From NCBI GenBank assembly GCA_017940955.1, contig JAGAXP010000217.1:1-6387 (forward strand): a stretch of 6,387 bases of DNA, in the 5' to 3' direction. This document shows positions 4,882 through 6,387 of the stretch, in pieces. The stretch's first letter is position 1, and each line of letters opens with the position of its first letter. A program made the translations under genes and the position numbers. Origin of the DNA: Oribacterium sp. (GTDB lineage: Bacteria; Bacillota_A; Clostridia; Lachnospirales; Lachnospiraceae). The notes below the pieces were generated by a model, which worked only from the letters and a program-made list of their open reading frames with translations, was not told where the DNA came from and did no database searches.

Positions 4882-4982
4882 TGTATAAGTCCTGTGTCAT
4901 GCAGCGTCAGCTCTTCGCGAAGCGAACTAAATGGGCTGACGTTCCCAAGAGCGTGAGCGAAGCAATGCGTAGGACTTATGCA
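4882..4982. repeat. Palindromic element C in the dapL leader, with ATAAGT ends
   Basis: TGTATAAGTCCT (4882-4893) pairs with AGGACTTATGCA (4971-4982), including one G-T pair. Inside, GCGTCAGC (4904-4911) pairs with GCTGACGT (4935-4942, first pair G-T). The loop carries TTCGC/GCGAA (4914-4926, 3-base loop), and the right half has related GAGCGAAGC words. It lies after the attenuator and before the dapL ribosome site, so it would be part of the read-through mRNA. It has no open frame. The form is that of a small repeated element; a leader RNA function is also possible. Confidence 0.65.
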
Positions 4983-5023
4983 GAACTAATTTAAATTTGT
5001 AGAATGTACCGGGGAGTATAAAA

Positions 5024-6223
5024 ATGTCTGCAAAGATCAATCAAAATTATCTGAAGCTTAATGAAAGCTATCTTTTTTCCGAGATTGCAAGACGCATACG
5101 TGTGTGGCAGTCTGAGAATCCTGAAGTATCAAACAAACTTATCCGCATGGGAATAGGCGATGTAACGAGACCCCTTCCAAAATCTGTAGTGGATGCAATG
5201 GTCACTGCCGCAAAAGAAATGGGAGAGGCAGAAACATTCAGAGGATACGGACCTGAGCAGGGTTATGACTTCCTTAAGGAAGCTATCCGTAAATACTACA
5301 CAAAATTCGGTGTGGAGCTTAAGCCCGAAGAGATATTCATTTCCGACGGGGCCAAGTCGGATCTCGGAAACATCCTGGATCTGTTCAGTGAGGACAATAC
5401 GGTTCTGGTGACCGATCCGGTTTATCCTGTATATGTAGATACAAACGAGATGTCCGGCAGAAAGACGATCTTCGCCATGTCTTCCGAGGAGAACGGCTTT
5501 TTGCCGATGCCTTCACCGGAATACAGGGCTGACATCATTTATCTCTGCAGCCCGAACAATCCTACAGGAGCCGTATATGACAGAGAGGCTCTTAAAAAGT
5601 GGGTAGAGTTCGCGAAGGAAAACGGTTCTGTCATACTTTTTGATGCTGCATACGAATGCTTCGTCACCGGTGACTATCCTCACAGCATATATGAGATTCC
5701 GGGAGCCGAAGATGTTGCCATCGAGTTCTGCAGCTTTTCGAAGAAGGCAGGATTTACAGGAACCAGATGCGGATACACAGTTGTTCCCGTAGCTCTCGAA
5801 AGAGACGGAGGGAAGCTGAACAGGATGTGGCTTCGCCGTCAGACCACAAAGTTCAATGGCGTAAGCTATATCACCCAGAGAGGTGCCGAAGCGGTATTCA
5901 CTGAGGCAGGTGAAAAGGAGATAGAGGAGAACATCCGGTATTACCGTGAGAATGCAAAGATCATCACCGATACCATGGATAAGCTTCATATCTACTATAC
6001 CGGCGGAAAGAATTCACCTTATATCTGGCTTAAGTGTCCGGGTGATATGGACAGCTGGAGCTTTTTCGACAGACTTCTGAAGGAAGCCTATGTGGTGGGA
6101 ACACCGGGAGAGGGCTTCGGAAAGTCAGGAGAGAAGTTCTTCCGTCTGACAGCATTCTCAACTCACGAGAATACAAAGGAAGCCATGGAGCGATTTGAGA
6201 AATTTGTAAGTGAATTAGGATGA
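5024..6223 (+). CDS. dapL: LL-diaminopimelate aminotransferase
   Basis: This cytoplasmic, PLP-dependent enzyme makes LL-2,6-diaminopimelate from tetrahydrodipicolinate with glutamate as amino donor, a one-step bypass of the acylated DAP pathways that feeds lysine and peptidoglycan synthesis. The 399 residues match the usual DapL length (about 400-410) and fold type I aminotransferases. Visible features are GIGDVTRPLP (43-52), FRGYGPEQGY (72-81), SDGAKSD (107-113), SPNNPTG (176-182), FDAAYE (206-211, D207 for the pyridine nitrogen), SFSKKAGFTGTRCGY (237-251, Schiff-base lysine K240, phosphate-binding R248), KFNG (276-279) and FFRLTAF (372-378, R374 for the substrate carboxylate). The SFSK-x-AGFTG motif and GDVT favour DapL over aspartate aminotransferase. 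GGGGAG (5011-5016) with a 7-base spacer supports ATG 5024. It lies 107 bp upstream of glnA with no clear terminator between, so some read-through is possible. Confidence 0.93.
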   Translation: MSAKINQNYLKLNESYLFSEIARRIRVWQSENPEVSNKLIRMGIGDVTRPLPKSVVDAMVTAAKEMGEAETFRGYGPEQGYDFLKEAIRKYYTKFGVELKPEEIFISDGAKSDLGNILDLFSEDNTVLVTDPVYPVYVDTNEMSGRKTIFAMSSEENGFLPMPSPEYRADIIYLCSPNNPTGAVYDREALKKWVEFAKENGSVILFDAAYECFVTGDYPHSIYEIPGAEDVAIEFCSFSKKAGFTGTRCGYTVVPVALERDGGKLNRMWLRRQTTKFNGVSYITQRGAEAVFTEAGEKEIEENIRYYRENAKIITDTMDKLHIYYTGGKNSPYIWLKCPGDMDSWSFFDRLLKEAYVVGTPGEGFGKSGEKFFRLTAFSTHENTKEAMERFEKFVSELG

Positions 6224-6227
6224 CATT

Positions 6228-6255
6228 TTTCCAATCGGTCCTAAGAAAGTATAAT
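6228..6255 (+). promoter_or_regulatory. Probable glnA promoter
   Basis: A perfect TATAAT lies at 6250-6255. The best -35 is TTTCCA (6228-6233, 4 of 6 bases) with a 16-base spacer, just after the dapL stop. The weak -35 beside a perfect -10 would fit a regulated promoter. The start would be near 6262, leaving about 69 bases of leader with no strong hairpin that I can see. Confidence 0.55.
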
Positions 6256-6330
6256 TAGCAAAGCGAGTTTACTAAGATGAATTTGAGTAATACAATATTT
6301 ACGACCTATGAAAATTTAGAGGTGGAAGAG

Positions 6331-6387
6331 ATGAATTCGTACGAAGACGTCCTCGAGTTTGTTGAAGAGGAAAATGTCAAATTTATA
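6331..6387 (+). CDS. glnA: Glutamine synthetase, N-terminal fragment cut by the window end
   Basis: The 19 visible codons read MNSYEDVLEFV then EEENVKFI. The form M-x-x-[YFT]-xxVLxFVxxxxVKFI is the usual start of class I glutamine synthetases of Firmicutes, which make glutamine from glutamate, ammonia and ATP in the cytoplasm. AGAGGTGG at 6318-6325 sits 5 bases before ATG 6331 and supports this start. An in-frame ATG at 6277 would add 18 residues but lacks a good ribosome site and does not fit the family N-terminus. The rest of the gene is outside the window, so the call rests on a short stretch plus the neighbouring nitrogen genes. Confidence 0.8.
   Translation, partial: MNSYEDVLEFVEEENVKFI

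Noticed and set aside
5000..5005. TAGAAT as a -10 box directly before dapL
   Set aside because: No -35 is found at the right distance, and the transcript would start inside the ribosome site.
5513..5989. Open frame of 158 codons on the minus strand inside dapL
   Set aside because: It is antisense to the PLP-binding core of dapL and shows no initiation signal or recognisable domain.
6277..6330. Longer GlnA start at ATG 6277
   Set aside because: It is in frame, but there is no good ribosome site and the extra 18 residues do not fit the family. ATG 6331 has AGAGGTGG at proper spacing.

Overview
The window looks like chromosomal DNA of a Gram-positive Clostridia-type anaerobe, most likely Lachnospiraceae (Butyrivibrio or a relative). 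The evidence is the strong AGGAG-type ribosome sites, the DapL route to diaminopimelate, the clostridial style of the GlnA N-terminus, the short lipoprotein, and intergenic regions rich in GC-rich hairpin elements. The species is an inference; no ribosomal or other taxonomic marker is present.

Layout. Positions 1-43 hold the last codons of what is probably a zinc-binding ABC lipoprotein (znuA/adcA type). It is followed by the ATPase (134-844) and the permease (844-1680) of a zinc/manganese-type ABC importer. A predicted lipoprotein with a small C-terminal domain (1831-2445) lies downstream on the same strand and ends at a strong hairpin terminator (2526-2572). These form a probable metal-uptake operon. 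Convergent to it is asnB (2806-4392, minus strand), a glutamine-dependent asparagine synthetase. The convergent gap of 360 bp holds an A-rich tandem repeat, the terminator, and a cluster of GC-rich hairpins with a 32-bp direct repeat.

asnB and dapL (5024-6223, plus strand, LL-diaminopimelate aminotransferase) are divergently transcribed across a gap of 631 bp. Each has a near-consensus promoter. Between the promoters lies a long nested palindrome (about 4550-4719) whose core is a perfect 25-bp inverted repeat with a 4-base loop. A second palindromic element (4882-4982) sits in the dapL leader. A sigma-A-type promoter at the end of the window leads into the first 19 codons of glnA (glutamine synthetase). 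asnB, dapL and glnA therefore form a small amino-nitrogen group: Gln synthesis, Gln-dependent Asn synthesis, and Glu-dependent synthesis of diaminopimelate for lysine and cell wall.

The most interesting signal is that the asnB and dapL transcripts both appear to begin with the same kind of hairpin. It has an outer stem opening with GCAAAGGA, a short asymmetric internal loop (GT on the 5' side, GG(T)AT on the 3' side), and a 4-bp inner stem with a 7-base loop. In dapL this hairpin is a complete intrinsic terminator almost at +1; in asnB it is followed by a T-rich stretch. This looks like a shared cis-acting RNA or attenuator on two amino-acid genes, and I do not recognise it as a known riboswitch class. 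A second pattern is that three separate palindromic elements all carry ATAAGT...ACTTAT ends, which suggests one family of small repeated elements.
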